Source: Leptotrichia sp. oral taxon 218
GTDB taxonomy: Bacteria; Fusobacteriota; Fusobacteriia; Fusobacteriales; Leptotrichiaceae
Length of the DNA: 64,000 bases
Reading direction: 5' to 3'
NCBI RefSeq assembly: GCF_018128225.1
Contig: NZ_CP072377.1
Span: 1,302,001 to 1,366,000, forward strand
The translations under genes and the position numbers were made by a program. Below are positions 27,021-35,936 of this stretch, one piece after another. The notes under the pieces are model-generated. The model did no database searches and was not told where the DNA came from. It saw only the letters and a program-made list of their open reading frames with translations. Within the stretch, counting starts at the first letter, position 1. Every line of letters starts with the position of its first letter.

Positions 27021-28481
27021 TTATTGCCATTCCCATTTTTCAAGTTTTACTTTCGTTTCATTTTCAGCAAAAACAATGATTTTGTCAGCATTTTCTGAAG
27101 GGAAAATTCTTGAAGAAAAAACTTCTTCTCCATTATTTACAAAAATTTCAACAGAAGAATTATCAACAAAAATTCTAAGTTCCAAATCTTTTCTATCGCC
27201 TAAAAAAACTTTTCTTACGCTCTTATCAGCTTGTGCACCGCAACTTCTGTCAAGAACTAGTTTTTTATCTTCAAAGTCAAATTTTACAACAGTTTCACTG
27301 TCTTTTCCAACTCTCAATTTTAATCCAAAGTCTGAAGAAATATCATTAAATTTGGCAATTAATTCATAAGTTTTCCCTTTTCCAATCTCTTTTTCACCTT
27401 TAACAAAACCTTCAAATTCCATTTTCTCCCCTCTTATTGAAACCATTTCAGAAATTGGTTCTTGATAAAGTTTTCCATCTCTCACTTTCAACTCTCTTGG
27501 CAAAGTCAAGCAATGTATCCATTCATTTTTAACTGTAGGAAAATCTTCATCTTCTGGAACTCCCATCCATCCGACAACAATTCTTCTTCCTTTGTCATCT
27601 TCCATTGATTGCGGCGCATAAAAATCGTGTCCTCTGTCAATTTCCACAAATTCCGAGCTAATTTCAAATTCTGGTTTTTCGTAGTCCAATTTTCCAAAAA
27701 AATATCCTGTCTGATATTTATTGTTATATAAATCCCCTTGCGGTTCTAATCCTTGTGGCAAAGCTACCAATAAATCAACGACTTTTCCAGTTTTTTCATC
27801 TTTTAATTGAAAATAATCTGGACATTCCCACATAAATCCAAAATCTTTTAATTTTCCATGATTTGCTCCAGCAATTTCGCCTTCAAATTTCCAATCTTTT
27901 ATATTTTCTGAAGAGTAAAGTACAACTTTTCCTTCCAGTTTTTCACTTTGAATTCCAAGAACTGCATAATATTTTCCGTCTTTTTCCCAAATTTTTGGAT
28001 CTCTTATGTGTCTTGTATATCCATCTGGCTGGTTTACTATGCTTGGCTCCCATCTGTCAAAGTGCTCTCCATCTTCTGAAACTGCGATACATTGGTATGA
28101 TTCTCTATTCCCTTCTGCATCTTTTACATTTCCAGTGTAAAATAAATAAAGTTTTCCATCAATTACAATTCCACTTCCAGAATAAACTCCATTTTTTGAA
28201 TACCAAGTATCAGGTCTTAATGCAGTTTCGCATCTTTCCCAATGCAGTAAATCATGGCTTTTACTGTGAGCCCAAGTTTTATTTTTATGCTCTGTGCTAA
28301 GCGGATTCCATTGGTAAAACATATGATATTCTCCGTTAAACTGTGAAAATCCATTAGGATCATTTATAAGTCCCACAATTCCTTGAATGTGATATTTTTG
28401 TCGCCAAAAGTCACTATCAACGACATTTTTATTTTTTAAAACAGCTTTTTCTTCATTTTCCTTCACTTGCTTAAAATCCAT
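27021..28481 (-). CDS. scrB: sucrose-6-phosphate hydrolase, GH32
   Basis: ~486 aa GH32 enzyme. The nucleophile motif GLINDPNGF, the transition-state motif RHIRDPKIW and the acid/base motif MWECPDYF are all present, followed by a C-terminal beta-sandwich (SSVEIFVNNGEEVFSSRIFP). I choose the ATG at 28481 (MDFKQVKENEE) with an AAAGGCGGG site, rather than the ORF's upstream start, which adds 22 residues with no family similarity. Cleaves sucrose-6-phosphate after PTS uptake; no scrA or PTS gene is adjacent, so other beta-fructosides are possible. Confidence 0.93.
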   Translation of the reverse strand: MDFKQVKENEEKAVLKNKNVVDSDFWRQKYHIQGIVGLINDPNGFSQFNGEYHMFYQWNPLSTEHKNKTWAHSKSHDLLHWERCETALRPDTWYSKNGVYSGSGIVIDGKLYLFYTGNVKDAEGNRESYQCIAVSEDGEHFDRWEPSIVNQPDGYTRHIRDPKIWEKDGKYYAVLGIQSEKLEGKVVLYSSENIKDWKFEGEIAGANHGKLKDFGFMWECPDYFQLKDEKTGKVVDLLVALPQGLEPQGDLYNNKYQTGYFFGKLDYEKPEFEISSEFVEIDRGHDFYAPQSMEDDKGRRIVVGWMGVPEDEDFPTVKNEWIHCLTLPRELKVRDGKLYQEPISEMVSIRGEKMEFEGFVKGEKEIGKGKTYELIAKFNDISSDFGLKLRVGKDSETVVKFDFEDKKLVLDRSCGAQADKSVRKVFLGDRKDLELRIFVDNSSVEIFVNNGEEVFSSRIFPSENADKIIVFAENETKVKLEKWEWQ

Positions 28482-28577
28482 AATATTTCCCGCCTTTGCT
28501 AATAAAGTTATATTTAATATTTTACCACATTTTGCTTGTTTTTCCAAATTTCAAGAAAAATATTTTGAGTTAAAAAT

Positions 28578-28606
28578 TTGCAGATTTGCCATATTTAGTG
28601 TATAAT
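28578..28606 (+). promoter_or_regulatory. gltS: promoter of gltS
   Basis: TTGCAG (28578-28583), 17-base spacer, TATAAT (28601-28606); ~40 bases upstream of the AGGAGG site. No operator recognised. Confidence 0.65.
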
Positions 28607-28649
28607 GTAACTATGTGAATTTAATATTTAGAAAAAAAGGAGGAATTAA

Positions 28650-29867
28650 ATGAAACTTGATATGATTCAAACGATAGGTCTATCGGTTATTTTACTACTT
28701 ATTGGGATGAAATTGAGAAAAAAAGTAAAATTTTTTGAAAAATACTGTATACCTTCACCGGTTATTGGTGGATTTTTATTTTCAATCATCTCTTTTATTT
28801 TGCGTCAGACGGAAATTGTAGAAATTAGTTTTGACGATACGCTTCAAAAATTTTTTATGATAATGTTTTTTACAAGTGTAGGATTTAACGCAAGTTTAAA
28901 GTTACTGAAAAAAGGTGGAAAAAAGGTACTTATATTTTTATTCGTGGCAATTGGACTTTGTATATTACAAAATGTTGTACCAATTTTGCTTTCAGGATTA
29001 GTTGGATTAAAACCGCTTCTTGCTCTTATGACAGGTTCTGTGGCAATGACGGGAGGACATGGTACTTCTGCAGCAGTTGCACCTGAAATCGAAAAAATGG
29101 GTTATACAGGAGCAAAGGCAATAGCAATAGCTTCAGCAACTTATGGACTTATTGTAGGTTCAATGTTAGGTGGTCCGATTGCAAGTCGTCTTATTAAAAA
29201 GCACAAATTGCTTCCTGAACATATGGCAAAAGAAAATGTTGAAAAAGATATAGACGAAGAAGTACTAAAAAAACAAAGACCATACCTTGATGGAGAAAGA
29301 TTTTCAATGGCATTTTTCTATATTTTAATTGCCATGGGAATTGGTTCATATTTGTCACTTTTCATAAATTTTTTGCTTCCAGCAATGAAATTTCCAGTTT
29401 ATATTGGACCTATGATTGTTGCAGCAATAATTAGAAATATTTCTGACAATGTAGAGTCACTTCACGCTCCAACAAAAGAAATTAGCATCTTGGAAGATAT
29501 TTCCCTAAGTTTATTTTTAGCTATGGCATTAATGTCACTTAGATTGTGGGATTTAATAGATTTAGCAGGTCCTGTAATCATACTTCTACTAGCTCAAACT
29601 CTACTTATTTATTTGTATCTAAATTTTGTGACATTCAAATCTATGGGTTCAAATTACGATGCAGCTGTAATTGTTTCTGGTCATTGCGGATTTGGAATGG
29701 GAGCTACTCCTAACGGAATTTCAAATATGAAAGCGATTACAGAAAAATATATTTATTCAAAAATAGCGTTTTTTGTAATTCCGATAGTTGGTTCACTTTT
29801 TATAGATTTCGCAAATATAAGTGTAATCACTTTCTTCGAAGTTACGCTAAAAAGACTGGCTATGTAA
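28650..29867 (+). CDS. gltS: sodium/glutamate symporter
   Basis: 405 aa polytopic membrane protein of the ESS (GltS) family. Two inverted repeats with re-entrant loops are recognisable from MTGSVAMTGGHGTSAAVAPE (first half) and IVSGHCGFGMGATPNGISNM (second half). Takes up glutamate with Na+, the starting metabolite of the arg pathway encoded 10 kb away. Strong AGGAGG site; own promoter and terminator make it monocistronic. Confidence 0.93.
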   Translation: MKLDMIQTIGLSVILLLIGMKLRKKVKFFEKYCIPSPVIGGFLFSIISFILRQTEIVEISFDDTLQKFFMIMFFTSVGFNASLKLLKKGGKKVLIFLFVAIGLCILQNVVPILLSGLVGLKPLLALMTGSVAMTGGHGTSAAVAPEIEKMGYTGAKAIAIASATYGLIVGSMLGGPIASRLIKKHKLLPEHMAKENVEKDIDEEVLKKQRPYLDGERFSMAFFYILIAMGIGSYLSLFINFLLPAMKFPVYIGPMIVAAIIRNISDNVESLHAPTKEISILEDISLSLFLAMALMSLRLWDLIDLAGPVIILLLAQTLLIYLYLNFVTFKSMGSNYDAAVIVSGHCGFGMGATPNGISNMKAITEKYIYSKIAFFVIPIVGSLFIDFANISVITFFEVTLKRLAM

Positions 29868-29877
29868 TTAATTTTAA

Positions 29878-29907
29878 CAAAGGTTTCTTAAATGAAACCT
29901 TTTTTTA
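29878..29907 (+). terminator. terminator of gltS
   Basis: AAAGGTTTC-TTAAAT-GAAACCTTTTTTT: a perfect 9-bp stem with a T run, 11 bases after the gltS stop. Confidence 0.85.
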
Positions 29908-29966
29908 TAGAAAATTTTTTCAAAAAATGATATAATTATTAAAAAGTAGAATTAAGGAGAAAAGTA

Positions 29967-30857
29967 TTGAAATCAGTATTTATAACAATTGTAGGTCGAC
30001 CAAATGTTGGAAAATCTACTCTTACAAATAAACTTGTAAATGAAAAAGTGGCAATTGTTTCAGATAAGGCTGGAACGACAAGAGATCAAATAAAAGGAAT
30101 TGTAAATATAAACGAGAATCAATTTATTTTCGTCGACACTCCAGGGATTCACAAGCCAAAACATCTTTTGGGAGAGCATATGACAAATATTGCAATAGAA
30201 GCGCTGGAAAATGTTGATTTAATAATGTTTATGCTAGATGGAACCAAAGAAATCTCAACTGGAGATATGTTTGTAAATGAACATATAAGAGCGGTAAATA
30301 CGCCAATTGTTGCAATTATCAATAAAATTGACAAAATGACAGATGCCGAAATTGAAGAAAAAAAAGTGGAAATTAGAGAAAAACTAGGAGATTTTGACGA
30401 AATAATCACGCTTACTGCAGAATATGGAATCGGAGTTCACAAAATATTTGATGTGGCAGAAAACTATTTATCTAATGATATGTGGTTTTATCCTGAAGAT
30501 TATTACACAGATTTACCTGTGAATAAAATTGTGGTGGAAACAATAAGAGAAAAAATTCTTCATCATACAAAAGACGAAGTTCCGCATAGCGTGGCAGTTG
30601 AAATAATAAATGTTGAAACTAAACCGACGATAAGAAAATATGATGTGAATATTTATGTCGAAAGAGATAGCCAAAAAGGGATTATCATTGGAAAAGATGG
30701 TGCTTTGCTAAAAAAAATTGGAATTGAAGCGAGAAGAGAAATTGAACATCTCATTGATTTAAAAGTAAATTTAAAACTTTGGGTGAAAGTTAAGAAAAAA
30801 TGGAGAAAAAATAGTAAATTTCTTGACGAAATGGGTTACAGCTCAAAAAAAAAATAA
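29967..30857 (+). CDS. era: GTPase Era
   Basis: 296 aa. N-terminal TrmE-Era-type G domain: GRPNVGKSTLTN (G1), DKAGTTRDQIKG (G2), DTPGIHKPKHLLGEHM (G3), NKIDKM (G4). C-terminal KH domain with GxxG as IIGKDGALLKKIG, which binds the 3' end of 16S rRNA. Start is TTG with AAGGAG upstream. First gene of a plus-strand run of translation- and RNA-related genes. Normal length, no anomaly. Confidence 0.97.
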   Translation: MKSVFITIVGRPNVGKSTLTNKLVNEKVAIVSDKAGTTRDQIKGIVNINENQFIFVDTPGIHKPKHLLGEHMTNIAIEALENVDLIMFMLDGTKEISTGDMFVNEHIRAVNTPIVAIINKIDKMTDAEIEEKKVEIREKLGDFDEIITLTAEYGIGVHKIFDVAENYLSNDMWFYPEDYYTDLPVNKIVVETIREKILHHTKDEVPHSVAVEIINVETKPTIRKYDVNIYVERDSQKGIIIGKDGALLKKIGIEARREIEHLIDLKVNLKLWVKVKKKWRKNSKFLDEMGYSSKKK

Positions 30858-30936
30858 AAATAATAAATAATAAAATTAAATAAAAATCACAAAATAATAA
30901 CAAATAAAAATAAAAATAAAAGGAGAAAAATAAAAA

Positions 30937-31158
30937 ATGGAAGATATTATAAAAAAAATTAACGAATTTACTAAAATTTCAAGAGAACGAGAACTTACTG
31001 AAGAAGAAAAAAAAGAACGAGAAAAATATAGAAAACTTTATATTGAAAAATTCAAAACTTCGATGAGAGGACATCTTGACAGCATAAAAGTTGTGCGAGT
31101 TGACGACAATGGAAATCCTGTTGACAAAGATGGGAAGGTTATTGAACCAGACGCATAA
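30937..31158 (+). CDS. DUF896 / UPF0291 (YnzC-like) protein
   Basis: 73 aa. The N-terminal helical hairpin DIIKKINEFTKISRERELTE followed by EEKKEREKYRKLYIEKFKTS is the DUF896 fold; the family proteins are 60-80 aa and cytoplasmic, with YneB-operon/SOS associations in Bacillus but no known biochemical role. Clear AAAGGAG site. Confidence 0.88.
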   Translation: MEDIIKKINEFTKISRERELTEEEKKEREKYRKLYIEKFKTSMRGHLDSIKVVRVDDNGNPVDKDGKVIEPDA

Positions 31159-31298
31159 AAATATTTTTTTATAAATCCAAAAAAATTATAATAAATAATT
31201 ATTTATAAATCTAAAATAAAAAAATTTAAATATAAAAACAAACAAATAAAACAAATAAAATAAAAGAAAAAATAAATAAATAAAAGAAAGGATAAAAA

Positions 31299-31958
31299 AT
31301 GAAATATGAACTAGTACTTTTCGATATGGACGGAACTCTTCTTGATACTTCAAATTCCATTGCAATGACTGTAAATAGCACAATGAAAGAATTGGGACTT
31401 AAAACATATCCTGTAAATGATTGCGTGAAATTTGCAGGTGGTGGAGTTACTGGACTTACTAAAAATATTTTGGAAAAAGAAAAATATGACATTGATAAAG
31501 AACTTTTTTCTAAAACAATCAGAAAATATTACGACATCTATTTTGACTACAAAGTCGAACCTTATAAAGAAATTCCTAAAATACTTGACTTTTTGGAAAA
31601 AAATAAAATAAAAAAAGGGATTATTACGAATAAAGACCACAACACTGCACTTTCTGTAGCAAAAGAAAAACTTAAAAAATGGGAATTTTGTGAAATAATT
31701 GGCTCAGACGAAAAAAATTATCCCAATAAGCCAAATCCTTATAATGTTGACAGGCTTTCTGAAAAATTTGGAATTCCAAAAGAAAAAATTTTGTTTGTGG
31801 GAGATATGCTTGTCGATGTAAATACGGCTAAAAATGCTAAAGTTGACATTGCCTACTGCAAATGGGGATTTGGAGTTATAAAAGGAGAAATGGGAATTGA
31901 TGAAAGCTGTAAAATTGAATTGGCTGAAGATATTATTAAAAAAATAAAAGGAGAATAA
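31299..31958 (+). CDS. HAD-family hydrolase, phosphoglycolate-phosphatase-like
   Basis: 219 aa. HAD motif I FDMDGTLLDTSNSI (nucleophile Asp9, acid Asp11), motif II KKGIITNKDH, motif III Lys before PNKPNPYNV, motif IV LFVGDMLVDVNTAKNAK. The cap is of the C1 helical type between motifs I and II, as in Gph/PgmB. Substrate is not readable from sequence. Good AAAGGATAAAAA site. Confidence 0.88.
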   Translation: MKYELVLFDMDGTLLDTSNSIAMTVNSTMKELGLKTYPVNDCVKFAGGGVTGLTKNILEKEKYDIDKELFSKTIRKYYDIYFDYKVEPYKEIPKILDFLEKNKIKKGIITNKDHNTALSVAKEKLKKWEFCEIIGSDEKNYPNKPNPYNVDRLSEKFGIPKEKILFVGDMLVDVNTAKNAKVDIAYCKWGFGVIKGEMGIDESCKIELAEDIIKKIKGE

Positions 31959-31987
31959 TTTTTAAAAATAAAAAAAATTTATAAAAA

Positions 31988-32908
31988 ATGGATTTAAAAA
32001 CAGAAAATTTAGAAAATAAAAATTATATAGATTTGAGAAAATTTGAAAATACAAAATATTTTGGATATTTATTTTTTGTTGAATATGACGGAAAAAAATT
32101 TGATTCTTTTGATGAAAATCCTAATAAAAGGAGCGTAAAACTGGAATTTAAAAATCTTCTTTTAAAAAATGGAATTAAAAATTTTTCTGGAATTCAACAG
32201 GCGGGGAGAACAGATGCTTTTGTTAGTGCAAAAGAAAATGTTTTGTATTTGAATTTGAAAAAAGTTCTGGATTTTTCGCAATTAAAAATAAAAAAAATAA
32301 ATGGACTTGAGATAAAAGAAATAAAAAGGACAGTTCCGTTTTTAGAATTTCCTGAAATGGTTAAAAAAAGGTATTATATTTACGAATATCCAGAAAAACT
32401 TATTAAAAATGATGATGAAAAAATTGAATTGATTTGTGAAAAAATTTCTGGGAAAAAAGACTTTTCAGAGTTTACAAATAAAAAAGGGAAACAATTAAAA
32501 GAAAAAATAAGAGAAGTTCTTGTTTCGTATAAAAATAAAAAACTGTATTTTTCTGGAAATAAATTTTTGCCACAGCAAGTGAGAATTATGAGCAATTTTA
32601 TTTTGTTTGGAAAAAAAACTCCACTTGACGGAAAATATTTGACTCTTGAAAAAGTGGAATTTTTTGATGAAATGGAAAAACTAATTTTTAAAAAAATTGA
32701 AAAACTTGAAGATTTATTTTATGAAAAAAACTTTTTAGAAAAAAATGAATTTGAAGAACTTGAAAAAATCCAAAAAATTGAAAAAAATGATTATTTTACG
32801 GTTCTTTTTGTAAAAAATAAAGACAAGGGTCAATTTATTGGAAAAAAGGGAAAAAATATTAAAAAAATTAAAAAAATTGTTGGAAATGTTGTTGTAAAAG
32901 CGTTGTAA
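31988..32908 (+). CDS. divergent TruA-like pseudouridine synthase with C-terminal KH domain
   Basis: 306 aa. FFVEYDGKKFDSF and GIQQAGRTDAFVSAKENV correspond to the TruA N-terminal strand and the catalytic RTD loop (Asp76); KKRYYIYEY, KKDFSEFTNKKGKQ and FLPQQVRIMSNFI match the later TruA blocks. The usual RTDxGVHA reads RTDAFVSA. From ~residue 270 the tail TVLFVKNKDKGQFIGKKGKN followed by IKKIKKI is a KH-type GxxG motif (GKKG), not part of canonical TruA. tRNA or rRNA pseudouridylation is inferred. There is no clear ribosome site before the ATG at 31988. Confidence 0.7.
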   Translation: MDLKTENLENKNYIDLRKFENTKYFGYLFFVEYDGKKFDSFDENPNKRSVKLEFKNLLLKNGIKNFSGIQQAGRTDAFVSAKENVLYLNLKKVLDFSQLKIKKINGLEIKEIKRTVPFLEFPEMVKKRYYIYEYPEKLIKNDDEKIELICEKISGKKDFSEFTNKKGKQLKEKIREVLVSYKNKKLYFSGNKFLPQQVRIMSNFILFGKKTPLDGKYLTLEKVEFFDEMEKLIFKKIEKLEDLFYEKNFLEKNEFEELEKIQKIEKNDYFTVLFVKNKDKGQFIGKKGKNIKKIKKIVGNVVVKAL

Positions 32909-32968
32909 AAAAATTTAAAAAATTTAAAAAATTATAAAAAATTTTTGAAAAAAGGTGTGATAAATAAA

Positions 32969-33385
32969 ATGAATGTTTTTAAAAAATTTTATGATTATTA
33001 TTTTCCAAAAATTAATAAAGCCTATATGGCTGAAATGATAAAAATTCTTAATGAAAAAGAAAAAAAAGTCTTTTTGGAAATGTCCGAATACGACAAGTTT
33101 CACTCTTTGGAAGTTCTAAAAAAAATAAAAAAAACTGAGTTAAAAAATGAAAAAATATATTTGAAATTGGCACTTTTGCACGACTGCGGAAAAGGAAAAG
33201 CATCATTTTTTAAAAGAGTTTTGCATAAATTCGGATTTTTCACAAAACTTCAAAATCATCCAAAAATTGGAGCAAAAAAATTGGAAAATATTGATAAGAA
33301 TTTATCAGTTTTGATTGAAAATCATCACAAAAAAAATTATTCACAAAAGATGACAATTTTTCAAGAATGCGATGATAAAAGTTAA
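32969..33385 (+). CDS. small HD-domain phosphohydrolase
   Basis: ~138 aa from the ATG at 32969 (MNVFKKFYDYYFPK), served by AAAGGTG; the longer ORF start upstream is a TTG with no support. HD-type metal motif: KFHSLEVLKKI, LKLALLHDCGKGKASF (His-Asp), NHPKIGAKKLE and ENHHKKN. It is compact, similar to YqeK-like or HD-domain nucleotidases, but I cannot name the substrate. Sits between the TruA-KH gene and the rluD-type gene. Confidence 0.7.
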   Translation: MNVFKKFYDYYFPKINKAYMAEMIKILNEKEKKVFLEMSEYDKFHSLEVLKKIKKTELKNEKIYLKLALLHDCGKGKASFFKRVLHKFGFFTKLQNHPKIGAKKLENIDKNLSVLIENHHKKNYSQKMTIFQECDDKS

Positions 33386-33439
33386 AATTTTTAAATTTTA
33401 CTAAAAATTATTAAAAATTATTTCAAGAAAGGAAAAAAT

Positions 33440-34375
33440 TTGGAAAATCAAAAAGAAATAATAATTATTTCAAGTGAAAAAGCTGGAATTCGAATTGACA
33501 AATTTCTTGCCGAAGAATTTGATTTAACAAGAACAAGAATCCAAAATCTCATAAAAGATGAAAATATTTTGGTAAATAGCAAAAAGACAAAGGCATCTTA
33601 TAAAATTGAAGAAAACGATGAAATTGAAATGGAAATTCCAAAACTGGAAGAAATTGAAATTAAACCAGAAAATATTGAAATTAATATAGTTTACGAAGAC
33701 GAAGATTTGGCAATTATAAATAAAAGTGCTGGAATGGTTGTTCATCCAGCTCACGGACATAACAGCAGAACACTTGTAAATGCAATCATGTATCACATTA
33801 AAGATTTATCGGGAATTAACGGAAAAATCAGACCTGGAATTGTCCACAGACTTGACAAGGACACAAGCGGACTTATAATTATCGCTAAAAATGACAAATC
33901 ACATTTAAAATTGTCAAATATGTTTTCTACAAAAGAAATAAAAAAAACATATCTCACAATTGTGAAAGGAAAAATAAATAAAAAAAGTGGGCGAATTGTG
34001 ACAAATATTGGACGAAATAAATTAGATAGAAAAAAAATGACAGTTGTCGCTGCACCAAATGGAAAAAATGCGATTACAAACTTTGAAGTTTTAGCTCAAA
34101 ACGAAAGATTTTCATTTGTAAAAGTAAACATTGAAACTGGAAGAACGCATCAAATCAGGGTTCATATGAAATATTTGGGATTTCCAATTTTGGGAGATTC
34201 AACTTATGGAAGAAGTGATTCTGAAAAAAGACAGATGTTACATTCATACAAACTTGAGTTTAATCATCCAACTTCAAATGAAAAAATGATAATTTTTGGC
34301 GAATTACCACAAGATTTTAAAAAAGCACTTAGAAAATGTGGATTTGAAAATTTTGAAAAAATTATAGAAGGTTAA
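33440..34375 (+). CDS. rluD: RluD-type 23S rRNA pseudouridine synthase
   Basis: 311 aa. N-terminal S4 domain (RIDKFLAEEFDLTRTRIQNL, residues ~16-35) and RluA-family catalytic domain with GIVHRLDKDTSGLIIIAKN (Asp in HRLDKDTSG). Terminal TGRTHQIRVHMKYLG block intact. Target most likely U1911/1915/1917 of 23S rRNA, by family resemblance; the RluA/RluC group cannot be excluded. TTG start with AAAGGA seven bases upstream. Ends three bases before rnhB, suggesting coupling. Confidence 0.9.
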   Translation: MENQKEIIIISSEKAGIRIDKFLAEEFDLTRTRIQNLIKDENILVNSKKTKASYKIEENDEIEMEIPKLEEIEIKPENIEINIVYEDEDLAIINKSAGMVVHPAHGHNSRTLVNAIMYHIKDLSGINGKIRPGIVHRLDKDTSGLIIIAKNDKSHLKLSNMFSTKEIKKTYLTIVKGKINKKSGRIVTNIGRNKLDRKKMTVVAAPNGKNAITNFEVLAQNERFSFVKVNIETGRTHQIRVHMKYLGFPILGDSTYGRSDSEKRQMLHSYKLEFNHPTSNEKMIIFGELPQDFKKALRKCGFENFEKIIEG

Positions 34376-34378
34376 ATT

Positions 34379-35071
34379 ATGAAAACAGAAAAAAAAGAAG
34401 AAAACGAAGAAAAGAATGCAAAAAGAGAAAAAATTATAAAAGAAAAAAAGAAAAAAGAAGATTTTGAAAAACAAGATTTAAAAAAATTTGACGAAAGTTT
34501 TAGAAAAATTGTGCTTGGTGTTGATGAAGCAGGAAGAGGACCTCTGGCTGGACCTGTAGTGGCAAGTGCAGTAATTATAAAAAATGATTTTGATGAAATT
34601 GTGGAAATTAACGATTCTAAAAAGTTAACTGAAAAGAAAAGAGAAAAACTGTATGAAGCAATAATTTCAAATTGTATTGTCGGAGTTGGAATTGCTTCAG
34701 AAATGGAAATTGACGAAATAAATATATTGAATGCGACATTTCTTGCTATGCGCCGTGCTATTGATAAAGTTAAAGAAATAGCAAATTTTGACATTGTGCT
34801 TGTTGATGGAAATCACAAAATACGAGAATTTAGCGGTGAACAAGAATGCGTTATAAAAGGAGATTCAAAATCTCTAGCAATTGCTGCAGCTTCAATTGTG
34901 GCTAAAGTCACAAGAGATAAAATGATGTGTGAAATAGCTAAAGAATTTCCTGAATATAACTTTGAAAAGCATAAAGGTTACGGGACAAAAGCTCACAGGA
35001 AAGTTTTGATTGAAATTGGACCTTGTAAATATCACAGAAAATCATTTTTGAAAAAAATTCTTAATAATTAA
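34379..35071 (+). CDS. rnhB: ribonuclease HII
   Basis: 230 aa. Catalytic block GVDEAGRGPLAGPVVASAVI (Asp, Glu), VDGNHKIREF and SIVAKVTRDKMM with the remaining acidic and Lys/Arg residues; HKGYGTKAHRKVLIEIGPCKYHRKSF closes the domain. A ~40-residue, almost purely Lys/Glu N-terminal extension precedes the domain, encoded by an A-rich stretch. Removes ribonucleotides from DNA. Translationally coupled to rluD. Confidence 0.95.
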   Translation: MKTEKKEENEEKNAKREKIIKEKKKKEDFEKQDLKKFDESFRKIVLGVDEAGRGPLAGPVVASAVIIKNDFDEIVEINDSKKLTEKKREKLYEAIISNCIVGVGIASEMEIDEINILNATFLAMRRAIDKVKEIANFDIVLVDGNHKIREFSGEQECVIKGDSKSLAIAAASIVAKVTRDKMMCEIAKEFPEYNFEKHKGYGTKAHRKVLIEIGPCKYHRKSFLKKILNN

Positions 35072-35079
35072 TTTAATAA

Positions 35080-35114
35080 AAAAAAATCAAGATGTTTGTT
35101 ATCTTGATTTTTTA
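35080..35114 (+). terminator. terminator of the era-rnhB gene run
   Basis: AAAATCAAGAT-GTTTGTT-ATCTTGATTTTTT: a perfect 11-bp stem with a T run, 10 bases after the rnhB stop; also faces the convergent gene at 35155. Confidence 0.88.
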
Positions 35115-35154
35115 ATTTTTTATTTGTTTCTTTAATTTACTTTTTTTTCTTTTT

Positions 35155-35733
35155 TTATTTTTCTTCTACAACTTGCCATTTATTATCCGAACCTTTTTCA
35201 AACTTAACTGTAGAAGTTGCTAAATTTACTTTCGGTGTTTTTGACAAATAATCGTATTCCAATTTGATGTAAGCGTCTATATCAAGCTCTATTTCATCTT
35301 TGCTATCGTCAATTTTTAATATATATTTTTTGGCGTTATCTCCTAAATATTTATTTAATGCACTTTCATCGTATCCTTTTATCAAAAATACAACTTCTCC
35401 ATCTTTTCCATTTTCGTTTACTTTATAAACAGAAACTACATATGGTTCCAAAAGCATTGTTGTAGCATCATCCCACTGTTTTTTTATAGTTGGATTATCT
35501 GATTTTGAAACATATTTATCTATGTCTGGATTTATTGATTTTGACATCTCTCTGGAACTGTAGTTCGCAATTTCCTGCAATACTTTTGCATAGTCCTGCG
35601 CCGCAGTATTCAATGAATCATATCTTTTTACCACTTGTGTATTTGATTGTGCGGGTGCTGAAAAAGAGTTGGATATAACTCCAAATTGTCCTAATACAAA
35701 TAGTCCCATTGCTATTTTTTTCAAATTTAACAT
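35155..35733 (-). CDS. exported protein of unknown function
   Basis: ~192 aa from the ATG at 35733 (MLNLKKIAMGLFVLGQFG...SFSA), chosen over the longer ORF because GGGAGGAAATTA immediately precedes it. The signal peptide ends near SFSAPAQS. The mature part has a DSLNTAAQDYAKVLQEIANY helix, then alternating polar beta strands (PYVVSVYKVNENGKDGEVVF, VNLATSTVKFE). It may be a DUF5105- or NTF2-like periplasmic domain, but no motif is decisive. Confidence 0.6.
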   Translation of the reverse strand: MLNLKKIAMGLFVLGQFGVISNSFSAPAQSNTQVVKRYDSLNTAAQDYAKVLQEIANYSSREMSKSINPDIDKYVSKSDNPTIKKQWDDATTMLLEPYVVSVYKVNENGKDGEVVFLIKGYDESALNKYLGDNAKKYILKIDDSKDEIELDIDAYIKLEYDYLSKTPKVNLATSTVKFEKGSDNKWQVVEEK

Positions 35734-35828
35734 TAATTTCCTCCCGATTGACAAAATTGTAATTTTCATTTTGTCTTTGCAATAATTTTTTACTACTTTT
35801 TCTTTTTGTCATTTTTATTCGACAACAC

Positions 35829-35857
35829 ATTATAGTACAAAACAAAATTATTTACAA
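35829..35857 (-). promoter_or_regulatory. promoter of the exported-protein gene
   Basis: Minus strand TTGTAA (35857-35852), 17-base spacer, TATAAT (35834-35829), giving a ~95-base leader. Confidence 0.6.
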
Positions 35858-35936
35858 CATTTTTTTTGACTAAAGAGTTAATTTTTGAATTAATGTTTTT
35901 ATTTAAAAATTTCTCAATCTTAATTCCACTAAAAAT

